This document shows positions 9,211 to 19,262 of a stretch of DNA of 64,000 bases, piece by piece. Origin of the DNA: Lactimicrobium massiliense (GTDB taxonomy: Bacteria; Bacillota_I; Bacilli_A; Erysipelotrichales; Erysipelotrichaceae). The position numbers and the translations under genes are program-made. The number at the start of each line of letters is the position of its first letter. Positions within the stretch are counted from its first letter, which is position 1. Location: NCBI RefSeq assembly GCF_900343155.1, contig NZ_OUNG01000006.1, positions 124,001 to 188,000 of the forward strand. Direction: 5' to 3'. Below the pieces are notes generated by a model, which ran no database searches, had not been told where the DNA came from, and saw only the letters and a list, made by a program, of their open reading frames with translations.

Positions 9211-11028
9211 ATGGCAATTGTAAAAATGAAGTTCGTTGAGGCATCCACGGACCGTGATCATCTGGATTCAATGCTGCTGAAGGGCATTGGATCCGGCATG
9301 CTTGATGTCGAACCGGCCAGCAATATTGTGACCGAAGACAACGGCGGCAAGATGATCAGCGAGGAAAATCCGTATGCCGATTACAGGCAGACACTGCAGA
9401 ACTTCGCCCATGCGGTTGGCTTCTCATTTGATCCTGACCGGAAACCTTCCAGAACATATTCCAAGGAAGAAATCGAAAAGTTTCTGGGCGAACTGAATGA
9501 GAAGTTTGGCATTACCAGTGATGCCGGGGAGGTAATTCTTACTCCTGATGATGAAAAGGCACTGGATGCCCTGAGTGTGTGCGGGTTTGAGAGAATCCAT
9601 GCCTGCAATTATCTGAATTTTGGCTTTGGCAGAATGCCACGGGAGAGTTTCCCCAAGCTTTCAGCCTATCGGGATGTGAACTTTGTTCACCATCGTCTGC
9701 ATGAAAACAAGCAGTACATCTGGATGGTCTATGTCACATCCGATTCCTACGCGGAAGAGGTTGCCAAAATCTTCCAGTCTCTGTATTTTGAACCAATGGA
9801 AATTCCGCCGGTGGATGTACACAGACTGCTGCATCAGTATGAAGACCAGCTGAATGATATCTTTGCCTACTGTTCACAGCGCAATGAAATCATCTCCCAG
9901 TACAAGTATGTTTCAATCTTTGATGAGAAGTACCTGCTGTCTGGCTTTGTACAGGCTTCACAGGTACAGGCATACGAGGATGCATTCAATGGGGAACCGG
10001 TCACTTTCACAGTGAAGGAGCCAGAGGATGTACCGCAGTTCAAGTGCCCGACACTGCTGAAGAACAACTGGTTTGCAAAACCGTTTGAACTGTTTGTGGA
10101 TATGTACTCGACACCTGCCTATGGTGATTTCGATCCAACATTCTTCCTGGCAGTTACTTACTGTATTCTGTTTGGCATCATGTTTGGCGATATGGGCCAG
10201 GGCATCATCCTGATGATCATTGGCTTCCTGTTTGAGAAGAAGGGCAAGCTGTTTGGCATTATCGGCAGAGTCGGCATCACAAGTTCCATCATGGGATTCC
10301 TGTTTGGATCTGTGTTCGGCTATGAAGATCTGCTGAATCCGATTCATCAGAAACTGTTCCATGTACGTGAGAAGCTGTTCGATGTCATGGCAAAGTCCAA
10401 CACGATGACACTGCTGATCGGTGCACTGATCATCGGTGTTGTGCTGATTGTCTGCTCCATGACCATTAATATCGTGAACAACCTCCGCCATAAGAAACCT
10501 GGTGAAGTGCTGTTCTCACAGAATGGCATTGCCGGTCTGGTGTTCTACCTGTATGTCATTATTGCCGCAGGCCTGAAACTGACGGGCGGTGCAAATCTGT
10601 TCCATGTTCAGTTTGTGATTCCATTCATTCTGGTGCCGGTGTTCTGCTTCCTGATGAAGGAGCCGCTGACCAATCTGGTGACAGGCCATGGTTTCAGAGC
10701 TTCCCAGTCATGGGGTGCATACATTCTCCAGAACTTCTTCGAAGTATTTGAAATCCTGCTGTCATTCGTTACCAACTCCATGTCTTATCTGCGTGTCGGA
10801 GGATTCGTTCTCTCCCATGCCGGCATGATGCTGGTAGTCATGACACTGGTCAAGATGACAGGCAATGCCGGACCGCTTGTTCTGGTATTCGGCAACATCT
10901 TCGTTATGGCGCTGGAGGGTCTGGTTGTTGGTATTCAGGCTCTGCGTCTTGAGTATTATGAAATGTTCTCCCGTTACTACACTGGTGGCGGCAGAAAATA
11001 TAAAGCATTAACTGCACAAGCAGAATAA
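9211..11028 (+). CDS. ntpI: V-type ATPase subunit I
   Basis: A 605-residue membrane stator subunit (a-subunit equivalent), which forms the ion half-channels against the K ring. The N-terminal ~310 residues are soluble. The C-terminal half has seven to eight hydrophobic helices, beginning near FFLAVTYCILFGIMFGDMGQG. The conserved tail LEYYEMFSRYYTGGG is present. A strong GGAG Shine-Dalgarno lies 15 bp after the stop of subunit C. Confidence 0.92.
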   Translation: MAIVKMKFVEASTDRDHLDSMLLKGIGSGMLDVEPASNIVTEDNGGKMISEENPYADYRQTLQNFAHAVGFSFDPDRKPSRTYSKEEIEKFLGELNEKFGITSDAGEVILTPDDEKALDALSVCGFERIHACNYLNFGFGRMPRESFPKLSAYRDVNFVHHRLHENKQYIWMVYVTSDSYAEEVAKIFQSLYFEPMEIPPVDVHRLLHQYEDQLNDIFAYCSQRNEIISQYKYVSIFDEKYLLSGFVQASQVQAYEDAFNGEPVTFTVKEPEDVPQFKCPTLLKNNWFAKPFELFVDMYSTPAYGDFDPTFFLAVTYCILFGIMFGDMGQGIILMIIGFLFEKKGKLFGIIGRVGITSSIMGFLFGSVFGYEDLLNPIHQKLFHVREKLFDVMAKSNTMTLLIGALIIGVVLIVCSMTINIVNNLRHKKPGEVLFSQNGIAGLVFYLYVIIAAGLKLTGGANLFHVQFVIPFILVPVFCFLMKEPLTNLVTGHGFRASQSWGAYILQNFFEVFEILLSFVTNSMSYLRVGGFVLSHAGMMLVVMTLVKMTGNAGPLVLVFGNIFVMALEGLVVGIQALRLEYYEMFSRYYTGGGRKYKALTAQAE

Positions 11029-11051
11029 GGACGATTGTCCAGGAGGAAAAA

Positions 11052-11492
11052 ATGATGTTATCTCTTAGTGAAGTATTGGTACCGCTGATTGCTGTTGCTC
11101 TTGTAATTGGTCCGCTGTGGCTCATTGTCAGAGGCGGTCTGAACCGTAAGAATGCCAAGCAGAGACTGCTCGGCCAGGTTGCTCTGTTTGCCGGTGTCTT
11201 TGCCATCTGCCTGATTGTCGGCGGCGCTAAGTTCGCTGCTATGGCTGAAGATGCTACGACAGCTTCTGCTGCTTCCAGCGCTACAGGTCTTGGCTACATC
11301 GCTGCTGCTCTTTCTGTTGGCTGTGCATGTATCGGTGCCGGCTGGGCTGTTGCAAAAGCATCCCCGGCTGCAATCGGTGCCATTTCTGAGAATCCTGATA
11401 ACTTTGGTAAAGCCATCATCTTCGTCGCTCTTGGTGAAGGTATTGCCATTTATGGTCTTCTGATTTCCATTCTCATCATCAACAATCTCTGA
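11052..11492 (+). CDS. ntpK: V-type ATPase subunit K (proteolipid)
   Basis: A 146-residue rotor-ring proteolipid. Four hydrophobic helices are visible. The first pair (residues about 8-28 and 40-62) lacks c-subunit motifs. The second pair is the canonical hairpin GLGYIAAALS...SPAAIGAISENP...LGEGIAIYGLL, with the ion-binding Glu in GEG. The residue after that Glu is Gly, not the Ser/Thr of many sodium-binding rings, so proton coupling is somewhat more likely; this is inference. RBS CAGGAGGAAAAA precedes tandem ATGs. Confidence 0.9.
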   Translation: MMLSLSEVLVPLIAVALVIGPLWLIVRGGLNRKNAKQRLLGQVALFAGVFAICLIVGGAKFAAMAEDATTASAASSATGLGYIAAALSVGCACIGAGWAVAKASPAAIGAISENPDNFGKAIIFVALGEGIAIYGLLISILIINNL

Positions 11493-11508
11493 TCCTGAGG
11501 TGTGAGTT

Positions 11509-11817
11509 TTGAAAGCATACTGCATCAGTGACAATACAGACACAAAGACCGGCATGAGACTTGCCGGGATTGAGGGCGGTGTCTTTCACGACCGTGAAGC
11601 GATTGTCAAGAAACTGGATGAGCTCATCCATGATCCGGAGATTGCCATTATTCTGATGACAACCAAATGCGTGGAGATGGCTGGCGATGTGGTTTCTGAC
11701 TATAAGCTGAACCTGCCCAAGCCGCTGATCGTCGAGATTGCGGACCGGCACGGATCAGGCAATATTGGCGAAACCATTGATGCCTACATCAGTGAAGCCA
11801 TCGGCATTAAACTGTGA
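11509..11817 (+). CDS. ntpG: V-type ATPase subunit F
   Basis: A 102-residue central-shaft subunit with a CheY-like alpha/beta fold. Visible are SDNTDTKTGMRLAGIEGG, a DPEIAIILMTTK strand and the LPKPLIVEIADRHGS segment typical of the family. The start is TTG at 11509 with GAGGTGTGAG just upstream. It is named NtpG in Enterococcus nomenclature. Confidence 0.9.
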   Translation: MKAYCISDNTDTKTGMRLAGIEGGVFHDREAIVKKLDELIHDPEIAIILMTTKCVEMAGDVVSDYKLNLPKPLIVEIADRHGSGNIGETIDAYISEAIGIKL

Positions 11818-11827
11818 GGTGAAGTGA

Positions 11828-12433
11828 GTGGAAAATTATGAAGAGAAAATCCTGAAGACGATTGACGAGGATGTCAGCTCCAACGCCGAACTTGTGCGTA
11901 ATCAGGTTGAGCAGGAGACAGAAGCACTGCGTCAGGATCAGCTCTCTTTTTACAAGGAAGGTCTGAAGAAGGAAACAGATACATACCTGGAAAAGGAACT
12001 GAGCGAGCTGCGTTTCTATGCGGCAACCAAATCGTCCAAGGATAAGATGGATACAAAGAAGAAACTTCTGCAGCTGCGGCAGTCTCTGACCGGCCAGCTG
12101 TTTGATGAAGTCAGCAGCGATCTGCACAGGTTTACTTCTTCTGGCGATTATGAAAAATGGCTGCAGAAACATCTTGAGGAAGTACATATTTCTGAAGATG
12201 GTGTCTTTGCGGCCAGAGAGCAGGATAAAAAGCTGTTGGAAAAACTGCTGGCAGCCAGAGGACTGCATAACAAAATAGAAACTGCCTATCTTGAAATCGG
12301 CGGTTTTCTGTACCGTGACGATGCAGCAGGAATTGAGTACAGCTGCACACTCGATGACAAGCTGAAAGAAGCCAGAGACTGGTTCCGCAACCATTCCGGC
12401 TTCCGGGTAGAGGAAAGTGAGGATGCGGCATGA
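11828..12433 (+). CDS. ntpE: V-type ATPase subunit E
   Basis: A 201-residue peripheral stalk subunit. The N-terminal ~110 residues form a long charged helix, and the C-terminal part has the mixed fold that binds the A3B3 head. The start is GTG at 11828 with GAGGTGAAG upstream, 10 bp after subunit F. It overlaps subunit A by 4 bp (ATGA). Confidence 0.82.
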   Translation: MENYEEKILKTIDEDVSSNAELVRNQVEQETEALRQDQLSFYKEGLKKETDTYLEKELSELRFYAATKSSKDKMDTKKKLLQLRQSLTGQLFDEVSSDLHRFTSSGDYEKWLQKHLEEVHISEDGVFAAREQDKKLLEKLLAARGLHNKIETAYLEIGGFLYRDDAAGIEYSCTLDDKLKEARDWFRNHSGFRVEESEDAA

Positions 12434-14181
12434 GTGATGTCATTTATTCTATAAATGGGTCCGTCATTTCGGTCCGCAATTCTTTGACACTTGCCATGAG
12501 TGAGATGGTCTATGTCGGTGAAAAGAAATTGCTTGGTGAAGTCATCCGTATTGATGATGATCGAGTCATGATTCAGGTATATGAATCCACGACAGGCCTG
12601 AAGCCAGGTGAGGAAGTTGTCGGTACCGGCAATCTGCTGAATGCAGTACTGGGACCTGGCATTCTGCGCAATATCTATGATGGTATTGAGCGTCCGCTGC
12701 AGCAGATCGCTGATGAACAGGGCGCCTTCATTTCCGAAGGCCGCAGCATTCCGTCTCTGGATGCAGACAAGAAATGGGATGTTACCATGAAGATTAAGGT
12801 GGGCGACAAGGTCAAAGAAGGCGAAATCTTTGCGACCTGCCCTGAAACCAGTCTGATTGAACATCGTTCCATGATTCCGATCGGCGTCAATGGCACCGTT
12901 GTCAAAGCTGTTGAAAATGGCAGCTACACCGTCAATGACGTCCTGGCTGTTGTGCAGAATGACAATACCGGCAGACAGACAGAGGTTACGCTGCATCAGC
13001 AGTGGCCGATCCGTAAACCCCGTCCGATTCTCAAGCGTGAACCGATTTCCATGCCGCTGGTTACCGGGCAGCGTGTTGTAGACACAATGTTCCCGATTGC
13101 CAAGGGTGGATCCAGTGCCCTGCCGGGAGGATTCGGTGCCGGCAAGACCATGATGCAGCATCAGATTGCAAAGTGGTGTGATGCCGATATCATCATTTAC
13201 GTAGGCTGTGGTGAACGTGGCAACGAGATGACCCAGGCCCTGGAAGAGTTCAGTGAACTGACCGATCCGAAGAGCGGCAAGCCGCTGCTGGACCGTACCG
13301 TATTGATTGCCAATACATCCAACATGCCGGTGGCTGCCCGTGAGGCAAGTATCTACACTGGGGTTACGATTGCGGAATATTACCGTGATATGGGCTACCA
13401 TGTTGCCCTGATGGCTGACTCGACTTCCCGTTGGGCAGAGGCTCTGCGTGAAATCTCCGGCCGTCTGGAAGAAATGCCGGCAGAAGAGGGCTTCCCGGCC
13501 TATCTGCCAAGCCGTATTGCCCAGTTCTATGAGCGTGCCGGCTATGTGGATACACTGTCCGGATCCAAAGGATCCGTTACACTGATTGGTGCTGTTTCTC
13601 CGCAGGGCGGCGATTTCTCTGAACCGGTTACGGCAAATACCAAGCGTTTTGTCAGATGTTTCTGGGCACTGGACAAATCACTTGCCTATGCAAGACATTT
13701 CCCGGCTATGAACTGGACAGACAGTTATTCCGAATATGTGGATGATCTGTCCCACTGGTACAACCAGAATGTTGCCCATGACTTCCTGGATCTGCGTGCT
13801 GAGATGCAGGAGATTCTGCATGAAGAGTCCAATCTGATGGAAGTCGTCAAGCTGATTGGCTCAGATGTTCTGCCGGAAGATCAGAAACTGACACTTGAGA
13901 TTGCCCGTGTGATCCGTGTCGGCTTCCTGCAGCAGAATGCCTTCCACAAGGATGACACATCTGTTTCTCTGCAGAAGCAGTACAAGATGCTGAAGACGAT
14001 TGATTACCTGAAGCGTGCCTGCAGCCAGTATGTGGCCAAGAAGATTCCGGTATCGCTGATGGTCGAGACAGGTATTTTCGAAAAGGTGATTCAGATCAAG
14101 TACGAAGTACCGAATGACAAAATTGAGATGCTGGATGAATATCCGGCCAAGATTGATGCCGCACTGGCATCGATCGCTTAG
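12430..14181 (+). CDS. ntpA: V-type ATPase catalytic subunit A
   Basis: A 583-residue catalytic subunit. The P-loop is GGFGAGKTM near residue 232; the V-type insertion before it and GERGNEM after it are present. The signature [19 protein letters not shown] and [12 protein letters not shown] confirm a V/A-type A subunit. ATP hydrolysis or synthesis occurs at the A/B interface in the cytosolic head. It sits in the middle of the operon and overlaps ntpE by 4 bp. Confidence 0.97.
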   Translation: MSDVIYSINGSVISVRNSLTLAMSEMVYVGEKKLLGEVIRIDDDRVMIQVYESTTGLKPGEEVVGTGNLLNAVLGPGILRNIYDGIERPLQQIADEQGAFISEGRSIPSLDADKKWDVTMKIKVGDKVKEGEIFATCPETSLIEHRSMIPIGVNGTVVKAVENGSYTVNDVLAVVQNDNTGRQTEVTLHQQWPIRKPRPILKREPISMPLVTGQRVVDTMFPIAKGGSSALPGGFGAGKTMMQHQIAKWCDADIIIYVGCGERGNEMTQALEEFSELTDPKSGKPLLDRTVLIANTSNMPVAAREASIYTGVTIAEYYRDMGYHVALMADSTSRWAEALREISGRLEEMPAEEGFPAYLPSRIAQFYERAGYVDTLSGSKGSVTLIGAVSPQGGDFSEPVTANTKRFVRCFWALDKSLAYARHFPAMNWTDSYSEYVDDLSHWYNQNVAHDFLDLRAEMQEILHEESNLMEVVKLIGSDVLPEDQKLTLEIARVIRVGFLQQNAFHKDDTSVSLQKQYKMLKTIDYLKRACSQYVAKKIPVSLMVETGIFEKVIQIKYEVPNDKIEMLDEYPAKIDAALASIA

Positions 14182-14195
14182 AAAGGGGGCTTTGT

Positions 14196-15617
14196 GTGAG
14201 CCTGCAGTTATTAGGACTGAGTGATGTCAGAGGTTCTCTGATTGCCCTCGATCATGTCAAGAATGTTTCCAACGAAGAAATGGTTTCCATTGAGCTCGCT
14301 GATGGCAGCACCCGTATCGGCCGTGTCACAGAGATCGAAGGTGAAAGAGCAGTCATTCAGGTGTTTGAAGGCACTGATGGCATGTCCAAGACCAATGTCA
14401 AGACAAAGCTGCTCGGTCATCCAATGGAACTTGGTCTTTCCAGAGAAATCCTCGGCCGCACCTTCAATGGTGTCGGTGAGCCGATTGACGGCCTGGGAGA
14501 GGTTTATCCGGAAAAGTTTGAGGATGTCAACGGCAAGCCGCTGAACCCGGTTTCCCGTGTGTACCCACGTAACTATATCCAGACTGGTATCTCTGCCATT
14601 GATGGCCTGAATACACTGATCCGCGGCCAGAAACTGCCGATTTTCTCCGGCAGCGGCCTGCCGCATGACCAGCTTGCCATTCAGATTGTCCGTCAGGCAC
14701 ATCTGACTGGTGAAGACAGTGAAAACTTCTGTATTGTGTTCGGTGCCATGGGTGTCAAGAACGATGTCGCCGACATGTTCCGCAGATCCTTCGAAGAGAC
14801 TGGTGTCATGGAGAAGGTTGTCATGTATGTCAACCTGTCTGATGATCCGATCGTCGAAAGAATGTTAACCCCGCGCTGTGCACTGACCGCAGCGGAATAT
14901 CTGGCCTATGAATGCGGCATGAACGTGCTTGTCATTCTGACCGATATGACTTCCTATTGCGAAGCTGTACGTGAAATCTCTTCCAGTAAGGGTGAAATTC
15001 CTTCCCGTAAAGGCTATCCGGGCTATCTGTACTCCGATCTTGCATCGCTGTATGAAAGAGCCGGCATCATCAAAGGCGGCAAGGGCAGTGTGACCCAGAT
15101 TCCGATCCTGACCATGCCGAATGATGATATTACCCATCCGGTACCGGATCTGACCGGTTATATTACCGAAGGCCAGATTGTACTGGACCGTGATCTGTAT
15201 CTCAAGGGAATCAATCCGCCGATCGGTGTTCTGCAGTCATTGTCACGTCTGATGAAAGATGGTATCGGTGAAGGATATACACGCGGCGACCATCAGGATG
15301 TTGCCAATCAGCTGTTTGCGTCTTATGCCAAGGTCCAGGACGCCCGTTCGCTGGCAAGCGTCATCGGTGAGGACGAACTCTCAGATCTGGATAAGAAGTA
15401 CATGGAGTTTGGACGCCGTTTTGAGTCGATCTTTATCGGCCAGGGCACCCATACCAACCGCTCCATTCAGGAGACGCTGAACCTGGGCTGGGCACTTCTT
15501 TCGACACTGCCTGCAAGTGCTCTTGACCGTCTGGATCCGAAGCTGATCAAGCAGAACTATGATCCGGAACATGCTGAGCGCACGATTGCTCTTGCTCTTG
15601 AGCAGGAGGAAAAATAA
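14196..15617 (+). CDS. ntpB: V-type ATPase regulatory subunit B
   Basis: A 473-residue non-catalytic nucleotide-binding subunit. In place of a P-loop it has the V-type B sequence [32 protein letters not shown] and [15 protein letters not shown] follow. The start is GTG at 14196, 7 bp after AAAGGGGG. Its stop directly abuts the ATG of subunit D. Confidence 0.97.
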   Translation: MSLQLLGLSDVRGSLIALDHVKNVSNEEMVSIELADGSTRIGRVTEIEGERAVIQVFEGTDGMSKTNVKTKLLGHPMELGLSREILGRTFNGVGEPIDGLGEVYPEKFEDVNGKPLNPVSRVYPRNYIQTGISAIDGLNTLIRGQKLPIFSGSGLPHDQLAIQIVRQAHLTGEDSENFCIVFGAMGVKNDVADMFRRSFEETGVMEKVVMYVNLSDDPIVERMLTPRCALTAAEYLAYECGMNVLVILTDMTSYCEAVREISSSKGEIPSRKGYPGYLYSDLASLYERAGIIKGGKGSVTQIPILTMPNDDITHPVPDLTGYITEGQIVLDRDLYLKGINPPIGVLQSLSRLMKDGIGEGYTRGDHQDVANQLFASYAKVQDARSLASVIGEDELSDLDKKYMEFGRRFESIFIGQGTHTNRSIQETLNLGWALLSTLPASALDRLDPKLIKQNYDPEHAERTIALALEQEEK

Positions 15618-16256
15618 ATGGCGGGCGTACCTGCAACAAAAGGAAATCTGATCAAAGCGAAGAAGTCGCTGGCTCTGGCTGAGAATGGCTATGAGCTGAT
15701 GGACCGCAAGCGCAATATCCTTGTCAAGGAAATGATGAGTGAAGTTGAGAAGGTAAAAGCACTGCGTGAACAGATCAGTGATGCATATGCGACCGGATAT
15801 TTCCTTCTGCAGCAGGCAAATGTCTATTCCGGCGTTATTGACCGGGTTGCCAGGCGCACCAAGGTAGAGGATTCGATCCATGTTACATATCGGAGTGTCA
15901 TGGGTGTTGAAGTCCCCAAGGTGAGCTATCACAAACCGGATTCCTACGATATTCCATATGGTATGGAAGATACCAATGCGACCATCGATGAAGCGTACAT
16001 ACAGTTTCAGAAGGTAAAGGAGATCACGATGGTGCTGGCGGAGGTAGACAATACGGTCTACCGTCTTGCCCACGCTATTTCTACAACGCAGAAACGTGCC
16101 AATGCGCTTCGCAACATTGTGATTCCCCGCTATAAGGAAGAAATTCGCGTCATGAGTGCAGACCTTGAAGAGAAGGAACGTGAGGAATTCTCACGTATGA
16201 AGGTGATCAAGGCAAACAAGGAAAAGAAGGAAAGTACAGCAGATGAATCAAATTGA
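15618..16256 (+). CDS. ntpD: V-type ATPase subunit D
   Basis: A 212-residue central rotor shaft, an antiparallel coiled coil. N-terminal PATKGNLIKAKKSLALAENG and C-terminal TTQKRANALRNIVIPRY are diagnostic. It is the last V-ATPase gene and overlaps the following peptidase gene by 14 bp, so that gene is cotranscribed and probably translationally coupled. Confidence 0.95.
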   Translation: MAGVPATKGNLIKAKKSLALAENGYELMDRKRNILVKEMMSEVEKVKALREQISDAYATGYFLLQQANVYSGVIDRVARRTKVEDSIHVTYRSVMGVEVPKVSYHKPDSYDIPYGMEDTNATIDEAYIQFQKVKEITMVLAEVDNTVYRLAHAISTTQKRANALRNIVIPRYKEEIRVMSADLEEKEREEFSRMKVIKANKEKKESTADESN

Positions 16257-17298
16257 ACGTATTGAGAAGCTTTCTGATGTATTCGGTGCATCCGGTTTTG
16301 AGGATGACGCCGCTGAATTTGTAAGATCCCAGCTGCCTGAGTATGATACCGTACAGGATCATATGCGCAATGTCCGCTGTGAGAAGGATGCACACAGTGA
16401 CAAGCCAAGAGTCATGCTGGATTCCCATCTGGATGAAGTCGGCCTGATTGTACAGGCAATCCGTCCGGATGGCACCATGAAGTTCCTGCGCCTTGGCGGT
16501 ATTTCGCCGTCTTCCCTGCCTGCCAATTCCTTTCTGATCAAGACGGATAAGGGTACCTTTGTTCCTGCAGTTGTTGCTGCCAAGCCGCCTCATTTCATGA
16601 GTGCAGCAGACCGCAATAAGCCGCTGGACCCTGATGATATGATTCTGGACTGCGGCAGTACAAGTGCCCAGGAAACAATGGCACTTGGCATTCATATCGG
16701 CTCTCCGGCTGTACCGGATGTCGTATGCCGCTATGATCAAAAGCGTGATCTGTTCTTTGGCAAGGCATTTGACTGCCGGATCGGCGTCGCTGCTGAAATT
16801 GAAACGCTGAAGAGAATGTATCAGAAGGAACTGCCGTGTGCACTGAGTGCCTGTTTCTCTGCCCAGGAAGAGGTAGGGGAAAGAGGTGTTCGTGCCAATG
16901 CGGCTGCGCTGAAGCCAGATGTCATGATCTGCTTTGAAGGATGTCCTGCAGATGATACCTTCTCACCGGATTACATGATCCAGGCGGCTATTGGCAAAGG
17001 ACCAATGCTGCGGCATATGGATGTCTCCATGATCACCAACTGGAGATTCCAGAAGTTTGCCCTGGATACAGCCAGAAACCTTGGCATTCCGGTGCAGGAA
17101 TCAGTGCGCAGCGGCGGCGGTACCAATGGTGCTGCAGTCAATACACAGTTCGGTGTACCGGCAATTGTCATCGGCATCCCGGTCCGCTACATTCACAGTT
17201 CCAACTGCTTTGTGAAGTACTGTGATTATGAAAATGCAGTCAGACTGGCATGTGCACTGCTGGAAAGACTGGACAAAGCTGCGGTGGAATCGTTCTGA
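16243..17298 (+). CDS. M42 family aminopeptidase
   Basis: A 351-residue cytosolic dimetal aminopeptidase of the M42 (glutamyl aminopeptidase/tetrahedral peptidase) group. Metal-site motifs visible are MLDSHLDEVG near residue 62, FDCRIGVAAEIE (bridging Asp), CFSAQEEVGERG (catalytic Glu-Glu), and the late SRYIHS-like PVRYIHSSN. The start overlaps ntpD. A simple terminator follows. Confidence 0.9.
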   Translation: MNQIERIEKLSDVFGASGFEDDAAEFVRSQLPEYDTVQDHMRNVRCEKDAHSDKPRVMLDSHLDEVGLIVQAIRPDGTMKFLRLGGISPSSLPANSFLIKTDKGTFVPAVVAAKPPHFMSAADRNKPLDPDDMILDCGSTSAQETMALGIHIGSPAVPDVVCRYDQKRDLFFGKAFDCRIGVAAEIETLKRMYQKELPCALSACFSAQEEVGERGVRANAAALKPDVMICFEGCPADDTFSPDYMIQAAIGKGPMLRHMDVSMITNWRFQKFALDTARNLGIPVQESVRSGGGTNGAAVNTQFGVPAIVIGIPVRYIHSSNCFVKYCDYENAVRLACALLERLDKAAVESF

Positions 17299-17323
17299 AA
17301 GAGCCTGAGCAAGGCTCTTTTTC
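17298..17323 (+). terminator. Terminator of the V-ATPase/M42 operon
   Basis: AAAGAGCC (17298-17305) pairs with GGCTCTTT (17313-17320), followed by T residues. Confidence 0.85.
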
Positions 17324-17338
17324 TGTATGATTCGTACG

Positions 17339-17366
17339 TTGAATGAGCAACCTTACATGCTATAAT
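17339..17366 (+). promoter_or_regulatory. Promoter of the sepF cluster
   Basis: TTGAAT (17339-17344), 16-bp spacer and extended -10 TGCTATAAT (17358-17366), 27 bp before the GTG start of sepF. Confidence 0.75.
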
Positions 17367-17392
17367 GATAGACGTGATTGGAGGTACCAGAC

Positions 17393-17809
17393 GTGGCTTT
17401 AGAAAAACTGAAAAATTTTATTGCACCGGTCGAAGATGATGACGACGATGAAGAAGGTGCAGATGAAGAACTGGAATACAGACAGAGTGAGGCAAAGCCG
17501 CTGAGCTCCTATGAAAAGAAACGGACAGAAGTAACCGGTGTGCCGACAAATGCTGCCATGGTTCTGTTTGAGCCGCGTTCTTTTGAAGAGGCTGAGGAAA
17601 TTGCCAGACATCTGAAGGACAGAAGAGCATGTGTTGTCAATCTGCATCGTCTGCAGAGAGACTATGCGCAGCGCACCATTGATTTCCTGACAGGTGTTGT
17701 CTTTGCACTGGATGGCACGATTCAGAAGATCGGCCATAATGTGATTCTGTGCGCACCGCGCAATGTTGCCGTTGATGGGGAAATCAAGCTCGACGGCGAT
17801 GATGACTGA
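17393..17809 (+). CDS. sepF: Cell division protein SepF
   Basis: A 138-residue cytoplasmic protein that anchors and bundles FtsZ at the septum. It has an N-terminal amphipathic MALEKLKNFIAP membrane-targeting helix, a strongly acidic linker, then the SepF core (VLFEPRSFEEAEEIARHL, RACVVNLHRL, DFLTGVVFALDG). The GTG at 17393 is chosen because GGAGG is 8 bp upstream and the amphipathic helix then starts at residue 1. Upstream of ylmH and divIVA, as in many Bacillota. Confidence 0.94.
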   Translation: MALEKLKNFIAPVEDDDDDEEGADEELEYRQSEAKPLSSYEKKRTEVTGVPTNAAMVLFEPRSFEEAEEIARHLKDRRACVVNLHRLQRDYAQRTIDFLTGVVFALDGTIQKIGHNVILCAPRNVAVDGEIKLDGDDD

Positions 17810-18542
17810 GAAGGCTGACTATTCATCTCTGGAAGCACATCTGCATGATCTGCAGGATAAAAGTGAGCGCTGGCATACACATACATGCTCGTCTTTTCTG
17901 AATGAAGAAGAGACAGCGGCTATGCAGAAAATCTTTATGCCATCTGCTCATGTCCGCTGGTTTGGCGGCTATCCGCAGGCAAGAAAGCAAAAAGTCATTT
18001 TTCTCTTTGATGAGGAAGATGACTTTTCTGATATTGTCTGTCTGCAGGCAAAAGCAGATCAGCGCTTCCGGAAGATTTCCCATCGTGATATTCTCGGGGC
18101 ACTCATGTCACTGCAGATCGATCGGCATGCCTTCGGTGATTTCTGGATCAGTGATGACTGCATCTATCTGTATACATCCACTTCCATGGCACCGTTTTTG
18201 ATTGACAATCTGACCAGGATCAACCAGCTCAGTGTCCAGTTTGAACAGATTGATGATTATCCTGCTCAGGTGTTTCAGATGCGCAGCTTTACAGCCGTGG
18301 CTGCCAGTGAAAGGGCTGATGCCATCATTGCGGCAATTACGCATGTTTCCCGCTCAAAAGCGAAGGAAATGATTCATGCTGGAATGGTGCAGTTCGATCA
18401 TGTTGCGCTTGATGTACCTGATGAAGTGTGCCATAATAACGTTACGATTTCGATCCGAGGGTTCGGTCGTTTTCTGTATGAAGGATACGACCGTAAGACA
18501 CATTCGGACCGGATCGTGGCAAAGTTTCAGCAGTATATCTGA
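17802..18542 (+). CDS. ylmH: YlmH-like S4-domain RNA-binding protein
   Basis: A cytosolic protein of about 246 residues. The N-terminal domain (about 1-160) has the family segment VRWFGGYPQARKQ, and the C-terminal S4 RNA-binding domain has SRSKAKEMIHAGMVQF. It overlaps the sepF stop. ATG at 17802 (or 17799) is preferred; an ATG at 17763 would lengthen it by 13 residues. Recent work on YlmH relatives links them to rescue of obstructed ribosomes, but that role here is by homology only. Confidence 0.88.
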   Translation: MTEKADYSSLEAHLHDLQDKSERWHTHTCSSFLNEEETAAMQKIFMPSAHVRWFGGYPQARKQKVIFLFDEEDDFSDIVCLQAKADQRFRKISHRDILGALMSLQIDRHAFGDFWISDDCIYLYTSTSMAPFLIDNLTRINQLSVQFEQIDDYPAQVFQMRSFTAVAASERADAIIAAITHVSRSKAKEMIHAGMVQFDHVALDVPDEVCHNNVTISIRGFGRFLYEGYDRKTHSDRIVAKFQQYI

Positions 18543-18554
18543 GAGGTGACGATT

Positions 18555-19037
18555 TTGACAGCAAAAAGGCCGACATTCCGTGTGATGAAGAATGGATATG
18601 ATCGTTTTGCGGTGGATGATGCTGTCGAGAAGTATGCTGCCCAGGTAGATGAGCTGGAAAAAAGAATTGCTTTGTACCAGCAGCAGGCAGCTGAGGATGC
18701 TGCCCGTCTGGATGACATGCAGAAAAAGTACAACGCAGTGCTGCAGAATATGCAGGCAAAACAGGCAGCGGCGGATGATATCGCCAGACTGTCCCTGCGG
18801 GAAGCCAATGAGATTATCTCAACTGCACAGAACAATGCGGATGAGATCATCCGTGAAGCACTTGGCACCGCCCGTCTGATTCTGATGGACCTGTCAAGAC
18901 TGTACAATTCTGCCGGTGATGTCAAGACGGACATGAAGAAGGAGCTCAGTGATCTGCAGGCAGAGCTGGATAAATTCCAGCTGCCAAAGATGCCGGATCT
19001 GCGCTGGCTGGATGAAGCAGAGAAGAAAATGCGTTGA
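18555..19037 (+). CDS. divIVA: DivIVA-domain protein
   Basis: A 160-residue coiled-coil protein that recognises curved membrane at poles and septa. The N-terminal motif RVMKNGYDRFAVDDAVEKY matches the DivIVA membrane-binding segment, followed by long heptad repeats. TTG at 18555 is favoured, with GAGAGGTGA just upstream; a GTG at 18546 lies inside that Shine-Dalgarno. Last gene of the sepF cluster, just before the ileS T-box. Confidence 0.85.
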   Translation: MTAKRPTFRVMKNGYDRFAVDDAVEKYAAQVDELEKRIALYQQQAAEDAARLDDMQKKYNAVLQNMQAKQAAADDIARLSLREANEIISTAQNNADEIIREALGTARLILMDLSRLYNSAGDVKTDMKKELSDLQAELDKFQLPKMPDLRWLDEAEKKMR

Positions 19038-19038
19038 T

Positions 19039-19231
19039 CAGGACGCGCTTGCCTTTAGCAGCACTCTAGAGAGTCTGTGGATGGTGGAAACAGACATGTG
19101 GAAAAGAGCAAGACATCACCTGTGAGCAATCGTGCATTCCGCGTTAAGGAATAAGTGAGGGCATGGCATTCTGCCATGAACTAAGGTGGTACCGCGCTGA
19201 CAGCGTCCTTAGAGAATGGGACGCTTTTTTT
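19039..19231 (+). promoter_or_regulatory. T-box riboswitch controlling ileS
   Basis: The leader binds uncharged tRNA-Ile and antiterminates. The T-box sequence AAGGTGGTACCGCG is at 19183-19196. The Stem I distal hairpin is GTCTGT...ACAGAC (about 19073-19095) with the AGAGAG bulge. The candidate specifier is ATC (19115-19117), just before ACCTGTGAGC and matching an Ile codon. A terminator follows at 19202-19231. Identity of the specifier is by position only. Confidence 0.92.
19202..19231 (+). terminator. T-box-controlled terminator
   Basis: AGCGTCC (19202-19208) pairs with GGACGCT (19219-19225), followed by TTTTTT. Its 5' side is downstream of the T-box bulge, so it competes with the antiterminator. 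Confidence 0.9.
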
Positions 19232-19262
19232 ATTGGCGTCCTCTGGAAAGGAAAGGCAAAGA

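Noticed and set aside
12286-13401. 371-codon open frame antisense to ntpA
   Set aside because: Shadow of a highly conserved catalytic subunit; no start signals and no recognisable domain.
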